64,000 nucleotides of DNA from CAVOGJ01 sp963695405 (GTDB lineage: Bacteria > Planctomycetota > Planctomycetia > Pirellulales > Pirellulaceae), in contig CAVOGJ010000001.1 in the NCBI GenBank assembly GCA_963695405.1, forward strand, positions 1-64,000, in the 5' to 3' direction. Numbering within the stretch: the stretch's first letter is position 1; every line of letters begins with the position of its first letter. The translations under genes were made by a program, and so were the position numbers. A model generated the notes under the pieces. It saw only the letters and a program-made list of their open reading frames with translations. It did no database searches and was not told the origin of the DNA. Positions 21,082-30,937 of the stretch are shown one piece after another.

Positions 21082-22443
21082 TTACCGTAATTCGGATTTG
21101 CAGAAAAGCAGTTTTCCCGACGACTCGGGCTGAATGTCATCCACAATCTCCATCTCCATTTCCAATGCCCCAACGTGTTTCCGCATTGCCGAGAACAAGA
21201 ATCTTGGGTGCGGATTGTAGAACTGAATCCACGACCAGGGCACACGCGAAATCGAATGTGACCACGACGCGACTGAACAATCTGTACACGGCCCAACGAT
21301 GGCCGTCTGCGCTATGACGTATGTTGCCAGAAATACGCCCAATATCAGCCGTTGATCCGAGCCCACCACGAAGTCGGTCACTCGGCCCGCGATGGACTGC
21401 AGTCGAGGAAGACTACGTCCACATGGACAGACTCCTACTGCCCAGCTCCCGCGGTCGCCAATTTGATAGCGTACAAGCGGCATACCGAAATTGAGCAGAT
21501 CCGTGACGAGTATATCCCCAATCTCTCCCGCCGCCACCGGCTGACCAGCTCCATCGACGATTTCAACGTAGAGGCCCTCAGCCATAATATGCAGCCCGCT
21601 GTGCTCTTCACATTCGCTTGCGATGACAGAAAACTCTCGGCAACCGTAACGGTTGAATACCGGACTGTGGAACGTCTCTTGAATCACAGTTCGGGCCTCA
21701 TCCGACAAGACTTCAGCGGAGGTGATGATTCCTTTGGGAGAACAAGTACGTAGCCCATTCTCTTTGAGAAAATTCGCGAAAAGTGCCAACGAATTCGCGT
21801 AGCCGAGAATGATTTCGGGCTCAAACTTTATAAGACTCTCATTGAACTTTCGAAAATCACTGAGATCAAGACTTCCAGTATTAAGCCACAGTTGTCGTCC
21901 TTCAAACCACTGTCGAACGCGACCTCGCAATGAGGACGGCGGCCGATCCAAAGGCGCACCCCAGACCAATGCAACACGATTACCCATGTGGCGGCCGGCC
22001 CAGGCATCGTGACGCATAGTTGCACCGGTTCGCGATTCACGACGTGCACGATCAAGGAACAGGCGTAATGGTTGACCCGTAGACCCGCCTGTAAAGTTTT
22101 CGAACAAATCGCTGCGGGGTCGATCGGTGGAGATCAATCCTTCCAATTCTTGTTGAATTTCTGATTTTGAAAGCGGCGGCACGACTGCCAAATTGTCTAA
22201 TTGCATGAGCTCCTGTGGTTCGAATCCAACAGCCTGAAAGCGTTTCCGGTAAAAGTGGCAATATTTTTGCGCACGTGTTGAAGTAACTCCCGTAGCCGGC
22301 GAAGTTGGAGTTTTTGGATTTGAGATACGTCCAAGTGCTCAGTCTTAAGATACTCGCGGTAGTATTCGAAGCGTCTGTTCTCGCCCGACGGACGCAGTAG
22401 ACTTTCAAAGACGGCCGACTTGAGACGTGAGAGAGGTTTCACA
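21082..22443 (-). CDS. CapK/phenylacetate-CoA-ligase-like adenylate-forming enzyme, frameshifted
   Basis: About 450 residues. NFTGGSTGQPLRLFLD is the P-loop-like AMP-binding motif near 22,100. SLIKFEPEIILGYANSLALF, FNRYGCREFSVIASECEEHS and FGMPLVRYQIGDRGSW follow in the family's order, with an ACS-type C-terminal domain ending ALEMEMEIVDDIQPESSGKL. Family members activate carboxylates and are frequent in capsule and exopolysaccharide loci; the substrate is unknown. Indels near 22,215 and two between 21,150 and 21,300 are bridged. GTG 22443 fits the family's N-terminus. An in-frame ATG at 22,622 overlaps the upstream stop but would add 60 atypical residues. Confidence 0.8.
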
Positions 22444-22618
22444 ACAATACAACCTCCTGATTCAACCCCAGAACCGCAAGGAGCACGGCTACCAACAGCT
22501 GCGTTCGACGCCTCGCTCAAATGACATCGTTCGAAATTGCTCGCTGGCGACTGATGATTTAATGTCAAGGTATCGCTTGCCGCCACTATTGCCACGTCCG
22601 CTGAACACCAAGACACAG

Positions 22619-23223
22619 TCATTCGCTGAGTAGTCGTCCTGCTAACTCACGCTTGACGATGGCGGGATTACCAACGGCAACCGAATCTGAAGCAACAGGC
22701 TTCACAACCACACTTCCCGCACAATCACACAGTTGTCGCCAATGTCCGCCATGACAACCACACGATTGCACACCCACACATTGCTGCCAATTTGAACTTG
22801 CGATGTTTTGTTTTTCATTTGTGAACGTCGCCCTACGTGCTCATCAATCGGGTGATGGTGGCGGCCACTCAGAATATCGATATTGCTTCCAATCAACGTA
22901 GCTTCGCCAATCGTGCAGGAACCGATGAGACAATGGGCACCGAAGGAGACCCTTCGAGCAATCAGGACACTTCGTTTCGAAAACCACGTGCCGAAACCGA
23001 TACCAAAGTCACGGGCGTAATCTTTGAGTGTCATGACGTAGAATGCTCGCCGAAGGAATATACCAAGAAATCCCGGGATTAGTGAAAGCCACTGCCCACA
23101 AGTGCTGAAGACCGCCGTATCTTTACCACGAGGTCCTGCAACGCGCACCGTTAGCCACAGTGGAGCAGTAATGACGATGAATATGGCAGTAATAAAATCG
23201 CGGAAGTAGGGTCTCACGGTCAC
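22619..23223 (-). CDS. hexapeptide-repeat (left-handed beta-helix) acyltransferase, one frameshift
   Basis: A hydrophobic N-terminal helix (FITAIFIVITAPLWLTVRVA) precedes hexapeptide repeats: FGAHCLIGSCTIGEATLIGS, NIDILSGRHHHP, VQIGSNVWVCNRVVVMADIG and DNCVI. After an indel at about 22,725 the natural end AGSVVVKPVASDSVAVGNPA, then IVKRELAGRLLSE, is recovered with TGA at 22,621-22,619. The SGRHHH loop is typical of O-acetyl/acyl transferases in polysaccharide clusters. It probably modifies a sugar of the repeat unit, with acetyl-CoA inferred as donor. Confidence 0.82.
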
Positions 23224-23226
23224 GTC

Positions 23227-24364
23227 TCAGTCAAGCAGCGAGCGATAAAAGTCGCTAACAGTCACTTGGGGTGGTCGGCTACAAACTTCTGCCCGGAGCC
23301 TTCGCGCGAGCGAACTGGCCATGTCAACGTCATCAAGTAGCTGATTTATTCGCTCCGCAAGCAATGGAACATTTTCACTGGGGACGCAGCATACGTCAGC
23401 ATTGGCCCCAAGCACCTCACGGGTAGCACCGACGTCCGTCGCCACAATCGGCCGCCCGGCCGCCATGTATTCCAGCAGCGCGTTGGAAAGCCCTTCCGCC
23501 GCGCGATGGTAGGACTGCCACGTCCAACGAAGATAAAAATCCGACGACATCCGTCACCGAGCCGAGAAGCTTGACGCTTTTCGAGAGACCCAACTTGTCG
23601 ATCAATTGCTGATAAGGGCGACAATCACCGCCACCCGCGATCTCGAATTCAGTTTCGGGTTGCTTTTCAATATCACCTTGGCGGCGTGGATGAATACATC
23701 GGGTCCTTTGACATCGCGAAGATTGCCTACCATTCCAACCCTGGGTGGTTCGGTGAGAGGGATCGGGCTGCCCAGCGGTACTGTTCTCGGAATCGTTCTA
23801 AGTCGATGACGTTATTCAAGACCATGACTTGTTCGGGACAGACGCATTCCTGTTCGATCACCGACTGCCTGGCCGCATCGCAATTCGCCACGATCTTGTC
23901 GATGAACCATCGATTATAAAGAGCGAAGCCAACAGTGGTCTTCGTGGTGTCATCCAGTGACCGCGTTTCGTCGTGCCCCAAGGACCAAAGGGGTACCCGG
24001 CAACCTTGGCAATGGGTGCCGCGAATCACGTGCTGTCCGGGAAGAACATTTGTACGATATCGATTCGCTCACGTTGAGGAAGTGCCAGAATCGCGAGCCT
24101 TGCCATAAAGTGGCATGCAGTGATGCTAATCGATCGACCCCGAGGCACAGCGTCAGTCAATCGGACGGCATGAGTTCACGTGACGCTTCATCAGTGCCGT
24201 TTAACAGGCACAAAAAAGGCTGCACCTTGTACGATCGAGTTTGTTCAGAGGTAAGGAGCAATTGCGATTCCGTCCCTGCTCGGGAAAGGCTGTCGATCAC
24301 GAAGCAAATACGGACTGGTTGAGAGCTCTTGGGCCTCGTGGTTATCTTGGATCAATCGAATCAT
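23227..24364 (-). CDS. GT4-family glycosyltransferase, frameshifted
   Basis: GT-B fold retaining glycosyltransferase. The N-terminus RICFVIDSLSRAGTESQLLL (24,312-24,253) is the acceptor-binding domain start. VMVLNNVIDLERF and VGNLRDVKGPDVFIHAAKVI begin the donor domain. LGLSKSVKLLGSVTDVVGFL and GLSNALLEYMAAGRPIVATD, then VGATREVLG, form the nucleotide-sugar site (E...A.G.PVVA..VG). Its ATG 24364 overlaps the preceding stop (ATGA). At least four indels break it. It acts at the cytoplasmic face on the lipid-linked intermediate (inferred from family). Confidence 0.78.
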
Positions 24365-25588
24365 TTCGTTTGCGAGGTGACACCATGAAGGCCAACCAGA
24401 ATACATTGATAGGCTGGCCGCCTGTGCTGTAAACGAAAAACTCTCGGCAACATATTGCGACGCCCGGAAGCCCATCATGTCGCGCAGTTCGCGATCGGTC
24501 GCCAATCGCCGCACGCCATCGGCCGGCGCCGCAGCATCGTTGGGCGTAACAATCAACCCTGTCACGTTGTCCATGACAACTTCTGCCGTCCCGCCAACGT
24601 CCGTCGCGACGACCGGCACCTGTGCGGCCGACGCCTCGAGTAATACATTGGGCAAGCCCTCCGTGTGCGACGACTGGACGAACAAGTCGAAATGGGGCAT
24701 CAGTTGGTCGAATTGGTCCGCATAGCCGGCGAGCACTACGCGACTGTTGAGATTCGCCGCATTTATCCTCTTTTGCAAATCTCCGCGCAACCTACCTTCG
24801 CCAAACAGCGCCACGCCAAAGTCGATGTCTGTACGTTCGGTCGCGAGTCGCTGACATGCGTCGATCAGGACATCAAACCCCTTTTCCGGGCTTAATCGGC
24901 CCGCCGCGCCAATGAGGCACTTGGGCGGGTGCTCGAATAGGGACTCGAGCGCCGCGCGGCGATTTGCATCTTGCGGCCCCGCAAATCGTTCCGGACGGAT
25001 CGCATTGTGAATGACCGTCACTCTCTCCGCAGCAACTCCTGCGTTACGCACCTTTTCGGCCTGACCGTTCGACACGCAGATCACCTTATCCATCCACCGC
25101 AACGCCTGTCGGTCCAGCCACTCATAGACTCGAACTTTCCCGTTTTCCGCGGTCCAGCCTCGCGAGACGGCGATCACGGGCAGACCACAGCGGCGGCCCG
25201 CCCATAAGCCCAGCAAGCCAGCCTTATAACCGTGAACGCAGAGGATCGTGGCACCCATTTGCCTCAGTCGTTCTGTCAGCTCACCGGCGGCGGCCACCAA
25301 TCGGGGCGTGTCGTGCTCCAGTTCGACTCCGTGGAAGCCGGCGCTGCGTACCTTTTCCAGGAAGTCCTGACATAAATGGTCCTCAGAAAAAGAGATGAAG
25401 GAGGTTCGCACGTCCGGCGACAATTCCCGGGCCAGTTCCAGCATCTGACGCTCCGGTCCGCCAAAGAAACGGGATGAGGTCAGATGCACGACGTGCATGC
25501 CTGGTGACGTGGTATGTTCTCCGCCCGCTTGATTTCCCTCCAGCGACAAACGCTCCTGGGGCGTCAACGATGTAATCGAGGAACTCAT
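24361..25588 (-). CDS. GT4-family glycosyltransferase
   Basis: An almost intact GT-B enzyme of about 408 residues. HVVHLTSSRFFGGPERQMLE is the N-terminal GG.E/P loop. VICVSNGQAEKVRNAGVA, VTVIHNAIRPERF, GAAGRLSPEKGFDVLIDACQ, RVVLAGYADQFDQLMPHFDL and EGLPNVLLEASAAQVPVVAT with DVGGTAEVV are all in order. An indel near the end (about 24,410) is needed to reach a TGA at 24,363-24,361, which overlaps the next start. ATG 25588 overlaps the upstream stop. It transfers a sugar in repeat-unit assembly; the donor is unknown. Confidence 0.87.
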
Positions 25589-26954
25589 GTCGTGGCCACA
25601 CCATGCGCCACGCGGGCATTGGCTTCCCAGCAGGTTCCGAGCCGCCGCGCCAGCCGGTCCCAGCTGTAGCGGGCCACCACCACCTCACGTGCCGCCTGCG
25701 CGATCAGACGAGCTTCTTCGGGATGGCCCAGAAGACTCTGTAGGGGCGCTTCGAGCGACTCGATCGATTCAGCGCCCCAATAGTGAACACCCGATTCCAG
25801 CGCCAGTCCCTCGGCGCCGACCCGCGTACTGACCACCGGCAGCCCGCTGGCTGCTGCCTCCAGGATCTTCAGACGCGACCCACCACCCACACGCAGGGGC
25901 ACCACCAGGCAGCCTGCCTGTTCCACATAGGGTCGCACCTCCGGAACATTAGCCTGCAATTCGACACCCGGGTGGGATCGCACCCAAGCCGCCCACGCGG
26001 GTTCCGGTTGACGACCAATTATGACGAGCCGTAGCCGAGGCTCGGCCAAACGAAGTTTTGGATAGACGCTCTTCAGAAAGTAACTAATCCCGTCAATATT
26101 GGGCCGCCAGTCGAGACTGCCCATCATCAACATCTGGTAACGATCGCGGCCCTCAAAGACCGGCGGGAACCCGTCGATGTCGACCCCGTTGTCCACAACG
26201 AATGGTCGGGTCGCCCCGAAGTCGCACCTTCCCAGGTCGGCGTCTTGTTCACTAACGAAGACGACCTGATCGGCGCGGCCAAACGCCCACCGTTCAAACC
26301 GCTCGAACTTCTTCCACTGATGGTGGATATAGGCTCGCTTTACCGGCGAAGATTCGGTCTCGTAATATCGTTGCCAGATTTGGGATTCAATATTGTGCGC
26401 GGATACGACAATCGGCACGCCCGAAAAAGGACGCATCGTCTCGACATACGGCGTCCACTCACAATGCACCAGGTCGTAGCTTCCGCTCGCGAGTTCCGCG
26501 CACGCACGCGTTCTCGCAGTTGCCGAGTCGTGTGGGTCCACACCGAGTACGGCAGCGGGGAAAACAGGTTGCCTGCCAGGCGTGCATAGAAACCGGGACC
26601 CGATTTGGCGGGTACCGAACGGTCGACGACGACGGGTGTGATGCCGGCGTTGCGGAGTGCGGCCGCGGCCTGATCGGACTCACCCGGGTCCGCATTGCGG
26701 TGGGCGAGGTACGTGATCTCGTGACGACGGGCCAGCCGCGTGAGAAGATGAAACGAACGCAGCCGCTTGCCGGAATTCAGAGGAAACGGAAGTTCCTCGT
26801 CGATCACCAGCACCTTCTGGCCCGAGGAACGCTGGGTCAAGGGCGGGGATTTTTGAGCCGGGCGGGAGATTTGGGATCCGCTGAAGGTCATGGAATAAGG
26901 GAAGAGGCCGTTGGCGCGTTCAGACACGGGGGATTTATGGGAGGTCGTCGCCAC
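25585..26954 (-). CDS. GT4-family glycosyltransferase, one frameshift
   Basis: The N-terminal domain begins VLVIDEELPFPLNSGKRLRS (about 26,820), a hallmark of sugar-transfer PEP-CTERM/EpsH-type glycosyltransferases. VVSAHNIESQIWQRYYE and VVFVSEQDADLG, then MLMMGSLDWRPNIDGISYFL, VRPYVEQAGCLVVPLRVGGG and SRLKILEAAASGLPVVSTRV follow with no break to TGA 25,587-25,585. An indel near 26,500 separates the halves. ATG 26954 leaves about 45 low-complexity residues before the fold, so an internal start such as ATG 26,891 is possible. Confidence 0.84.
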
Positions 26955-27010
26955 GATTGGTCATTCGCAGGATGGACAAGGACCGTGTGGTTCCGCTGCT
27001 CCCCCTCTCT

Positions 27011-28154
27011 CTAACCCTCTCTCCCCGATGGCGTTGCGATTGAGGGCTCTCCGGATGGTGACTCGAATCCCGCCACCCTTTTCGGGGGCGAGGAGCCGGG
27101 ATGAACGGACGCTCGGGGATGCAGAAACTCGAGCCACGTGCCGACGCCAGCACCCACATGGATGGTGGCAAACACGAGCGGCAGGCGGAAGAGCAATGAA
27201 TGCTGACCGTTTTGCCAAGCCAGTCGGACCGATTCCGCGAGCACACTCAACGCATACACTGTCAGACCCAACAGGTACAACGGTCGCGAGGAGGGAAGAA
27301 TCATGGCCAACACGGCACCAACAACGATGTAGAGAACAAAGAGGGGCGGGACGAGGGTCCCCAGCCCCCACGTGCCCGGATGCTTGCGGGAAAATCGTAC
27401 GCGGCCCCGACCGTAACGGACCATCTGTCGGAACAAGCCGGCCAGACTGTCGCGGGGAAAATAACGGACGGTGATGGCCGGCTCCAGGTAACACGTCAGC
27501 CCCGCCCGGTCGCAACGGTAATTGAACTCGCCGTCCTCGTGCGCGTCGAGCGACTCGTCAAACATTCCGACCCTGTCGAAGACGTGGCGGCGATAGGCCA
27601 CGGCCACACTCTTGGCCGGCACGAATTGCCCCTCGTCGGCGTAGATGAACGATTCCGGATGATGACCCAGGCGGGACGAGCGGGCCAGGGCGATGGCCCG
27701 CTGCAGCGGCGTGGCGTCCGTCACGTCCAACGGCTGGGGGCGCACCCAGGCAGTCGGCGCCGCTTAGTTCAAATGCCTCCACCAGCGCATGGAAATACCG
27801 CCGCGTCGGTATCTCGCAATGGCCATCGATGATGACGATGTATTCGCCGCGCGAATGCTGGATGCCCAGGTTGCGGGCGGCGCTGGAGAGACGTTCAGGA
27901 TTTTCGAGCACGCGAATCACGGGGTAGCGGCTGGCATATTCGCGGGCCATCTGCGGCGTGCGATCGGTGGATTGCCCGTCAACGACGAGGATCTCTAGGT
28001 CGATCCCCTCCCGGTCCTGATCGAGCAACTGGTCGAGCGTACGCGCCAGGAAGGCCTCTTCGTTGCGAACCGGGACGATGACGGTGACCGAGGCGGTTGT
28101 GCCCCGGATCATTGTGTCTGGCGGATCGGAGAGTTCGGAGGGTTGGTTGCTCAA
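27011..28154 (-). CDS. GT2-family glycosyltransferase (ExoA-like), one frameshift
   Basis: GT-A fold. SVTVIVPVRNEEAFLARTLD and LEILVVDGQSTDRTPQMARE form the nucleotide site. GEYIVIIDGHCEIP is the DxD-like region. After an indel near 27,750, FVPAKSVAVAYRRHVFDRVG, MFDESLDAHEDGEFNYR (the catalytic ED) and a QMVRYGRGRVRF motif follow. The C-terminus has two or three membrane helices (PPLFVLYIVVGAVLAMILP and LYLLGLTVYALSVLAESV). It likely adds an early sugar at the membrane. ATG 28154 is the first start; an inner ATG (MIRGTT) is possible. Confidence 0.85.
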
Positions 28155-29111
28155 GGGAGTAAGTTGATCAGGGGAGCGCTAAGGGTTTTGGTTGGGTGGT
28201 AAGGGAGTGAGGGAATGTTTCGCGGGGTAAGGGGAAACGAAGGGCGACGTTTTTTCCATCGTTTGGCGCGGCCCCAAGGCATGGTGCAAGTCCAACGGCC
28301 CGACCGGTTGCCGAATGATAAACCACAAATGGCCGGGCCGTTGGCCCTCCCGATCTTCACATGGTCTGGATACCCAGCCCGTTGGGCTGGGCTAGGTAAA
28401 CGACCGGGGCTTCGCCCCTCAACGTGTGACGTGTGCAGCACAACGTGCCCTGGCCCCATCCCACAACGAATCCCAACAACGAATCTCAAAAACGAATTGC
28501 CACAGCGGAAAAGCTACGAACTAGCGAACGCCGGAGGCGGGGAGGCATCGTGCAGGTCCAACGGCCCGACCGGTTGCCGAATGATAAACCACAAATGGCC
28601 GGGCCGTTGGCCCTCCCGATCTTCACATGGTCTGGATACCCAGCCCGTTGGGCTGGGCTAGGTAAACGACCGGGGCTTCGCCCCTCAATGCGCGACGTGT
28701 GCAGCACAACGTGCCCTGGCCCCATCCCCACAACGTATCCCCACAACGAATCTCAAAAACGAATTGCCACAGCGGAAAAGCTACGAACTAGCGTACGCCG
28801 GAGGCGGGGAGGCATCGTGCAGGTCCAACGGCCCGACCGGTTGCCGAATGATAAACCACAAATGGCCGGGCCGTTGGCCCTCCCGATCTTCACATGGTCT
28901 GGATACCCAGCCCGTTGGGCTGGGCTAGGTAAACGACCGGGGCTTCGCCCCTCAACGCGTGACGTGTGCAGCACAACGTGCCCTGGCCCCATCCCACAAC
29001 GAATCCCCACAACGAATCCCAACAACGTATCCCCACAACGTATCCCAACAACGTATCTCAACAACGTGTCTCAACAACAAATCCCCATAACGAATCCCCA
29101 CAACGAAAAAG
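28155..29111. repeat. three tandem copies of a 266-bp hairpin-rich repeat inside the polysaccharide operon
   Basis: Copies start near 28,287, 28,553 and 28,820 (spacing 266 and 267) and are almost identical. Each holds several self-complementary hairpins: CGGCCCG...CGGGCCG, CCCAGCCCGTTGGGCTGGG and GGGGCTTCGCCCC. Each ends in a run of a 13-base unit, CCCCACAACGAAT or variants, about three in copies one and two but about nine in copy three (28,991-29,106). No convincing gene lies here; the open frames are by-products of repetition. The array separates the GT2 gene from the deacetylase. Confidence 0.92.
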
Positions 29112-30020
29112 CTACGACCTGGCGTAGGCCGGAGGTGGGGAGACCTGATCCAACTTGCACGACTCGGGCTGAGGACCGATGTAGGCTTCCATCACCCGGT
29201 CCATCCGGTCAAAGGAAAAGCTCTGCAACAGGTGCTCGAATTTCCATTCGGTCTTGTGCAGGTTGCAGTAGTGCTTGAACCGCTGGCGGCGGGTGGCGTA
29301 TTTCAACCGGGGTTGGTCCGGATCAAATTCCCAGGGGTGGACATAGAACACAAAGGGCAGGCCCAGCCGCTTGTTGGTGTGCCGCAGAAGTCGCTGCGAA
29401 ATACGGAAGGGCAGGAAGCGAAAATAGCCGCCACCCGAGATGGGGAAGTTGAAGCGATTCGCAACTCGATGCACCGCCATCGGAAACTCCCACAGCTTGG
29501 CGTCGTCCAGTTCAATCAGGAACGGCTGCCGCGAGGCGCCCGGGATGCCATAGTTGCTGCGATTGACAGGAAAAATGCTCGAGTCGATCGTAAAGCCTTC
29601 CTCGGCCAGCACCTGCAGGGCCCACATCGTGCTGCGGACAATCGAAAACGAGGGGGCGCGGAAGGACGTGATCGGTTTGCCCGTCAGGTCCTGCAGGATC
29701 TCCTTCGATTGCCGCAGGTCGTCCCGAAACTGCTCCCGCGTCATGTGGTACAGCATGCGGTGCCAGTACGTGTGCGAGCCAATCTCGTGTCCCGCGGCGT
29801 CGATTTCCAGGACCAATTCGGGGTGCTGTTGGGCCACATAGCCGAGCACGAAAAAAGTAGCTTTCGTGTCGTAGCGGTCGAGCAGGCGGAGGATCTTCCG
29901 CGTGCTCTCGACCACGCGACTCTCATAGTGGGGCCAATCGTCACGATTGATGTCCCGCTCGAAATTGGTGACGTGGTAGTAATCTTCCACATCAATGGTG
30001 AGTGCATTCGTTATGGTCAT
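29112..30020 (-). CDS. XrtA/PEP-CTERM-type polysaccharide deacetylase
   Basis: NodB-type deacetylase of the subfamily tied to exosortase loci. MTITNALTIDVEDYYHVTNF opens with the metal-binding DVED. TKATFFVLGYVAQQHPELV, GHEIGSHTYWHRMLYHMTRE (the H-x3-H motif), ITSFRAPSFSI (catalytic R) and LPFVFYVHPWEFDPDQPR are in family order. The C-terminal DUF3473-like part has KHYCNLHKTEWKFEHLL. ATG 30020 has GGAAGG 4 bases upstream. About 302 residues, complete. It de-N-acetylates a polysaccharide, probably that made by this locus (inferred). The final residues come from DNA adjoining the repeat array. Confidence 0.93.
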   Translation of the reverse strand: MTITNALTIDVEDYYHVTNFERDINRDDWPHYESRVVESTRKILRLLDRYDTKATFFVLGYVAQQHPELVLEIDAAGHEIGSHTYWHRMLYHMTREQFRDDLRQSKEILQDLTGKPITSFRAPSFSIVRSTMWALQVLAEEGFTIDSSIFPVNRSNYGIPGASRQPFLIELDDAKLWEFPMAVHRVANRFNFPISGGGYFRFLPFRISQRLLRHTNKRLGLPFVFYVHPWEFDPDQPRLKYATRRQRFKHYCNLHKTEWKFEHLLQSFSFDRMDRVMEAYIGPQPESCKLDQVSPPPAYARS

Positions 30021-30161
30021 GGTGCCTTCCAATCTACGCTAACGCTAAAAACGAACATCGGCTTTCCTGCCCCCACACAATCGGGAAGTCTCTCCACGAT
30101 TTATTCTCAGGACCGCCACGGGACGGCCCGCACTTCTCACGCGATCCGCCGATCGCGGACT

Positions 30162-30861
30162 TCATTCCGGCAACAGGCTCCAACCCGATTGCACCAGCGC
30201 CTCCAAAAACTCGCGACCCGGATCCGATGCATCCTCATCCATCCGCCTCGCGATCGGCGTCGCCAGCTGGATCTTGAACAGCAGCGGTGCCCCTCCGAAT
30301 TCGAAACGCGGTGATTTCGAGGCCTGCCAGGTGTCCCCGGTGTTCCAGGCGTAATAGACGCGCAAGCTTTCCGCCAACGGGTTCTTCGTATGGAAGTCGA
30401 CACGCCAAAAGGTGTTTGGCTGTTGATCTGCCGACGGGATCGTCACTCGCCGTCCGCTCGTCCTGCCGGTCGTAATTCCGGCTGGAAAAACAGACCTCGG
30501 GCGTGTGGACCGCGATCGGCCCCGGAGGACCCACGAGCAACGCCACCAGGATGGCACGGCCCGATTCCTGGTCGACATAGCGACGATTCACATAGCCAGC
30601 GCACTCGAGCATGTCCAGCGCGGACTGCTCCATCGGCAGGTCCTCCACCAGCGACCAGCTGCCAATCTGTCGTGGCATTTCGCTCACATGGGCACCTGCC
30701 GCAGCCAGGTCGGGTGGGGCGCCCCACCGCTGCGAAAGACTGCCGTACAGCGCACCGCCGATGAGCGTGACCGCCAAGGCCAGGGCCAGGGCCAGCCAAC
30801 GCGGAAACGAAAGCGCCGCTGGAGTCTGTTTGTTTGTCTTCGTCTTTGTCTTTGTTTTCAT
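30162..30861 (-). CDS. EpsI-like exosortase-associated protein (DUF3485), one frameshift
   Basis: A Lys/Thr run is followed by one membrane helix (FPRWLALALALAVTLIGGAL) and a periplasmic domain: IGSWSLVEDLPMEQSALDML, YVNRRYVDQESGRAILVALL and VGPPGPIAVHTPEVCFSSRN. The last contains the PxxCF signature of EpsI. After an indel near 30,460 the natural end ESLRVYYAWNTGDTW, KSPRFEFGGAPLLFKIQL follows. The usual fold of about 220 residues is thus complete. ATG 30861 is chosen; a TTG at 30,903 is in frame. In other loci EpsI is fused to or encoded beside exosortase. Confidence 0.85.
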
Positions 30862-30937
30862 GGCCGTTTTCAAAGGGTCCTCAATCGTCCGACGGTCAGC
30901 CAACTGTTCAAGCCGCGTGGATGGTTGCGCCAGTGCG

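Noticed and set aside
22443..22622. An N-terminal extension of the CapK protein to the ATG overlapping the acyltransferase stop
   Set aside because: The overlap is tempting, but the extra 60 residues are Ser/Cys-rich and unlike the family's start; left as an alternative.
28433..29278. A 281-residue open frame across the 266-bp copies
   Set aside because: It translates the repeat three times over, has no domain, and ends inside the deacetylase gene; it is a product of the repeat.
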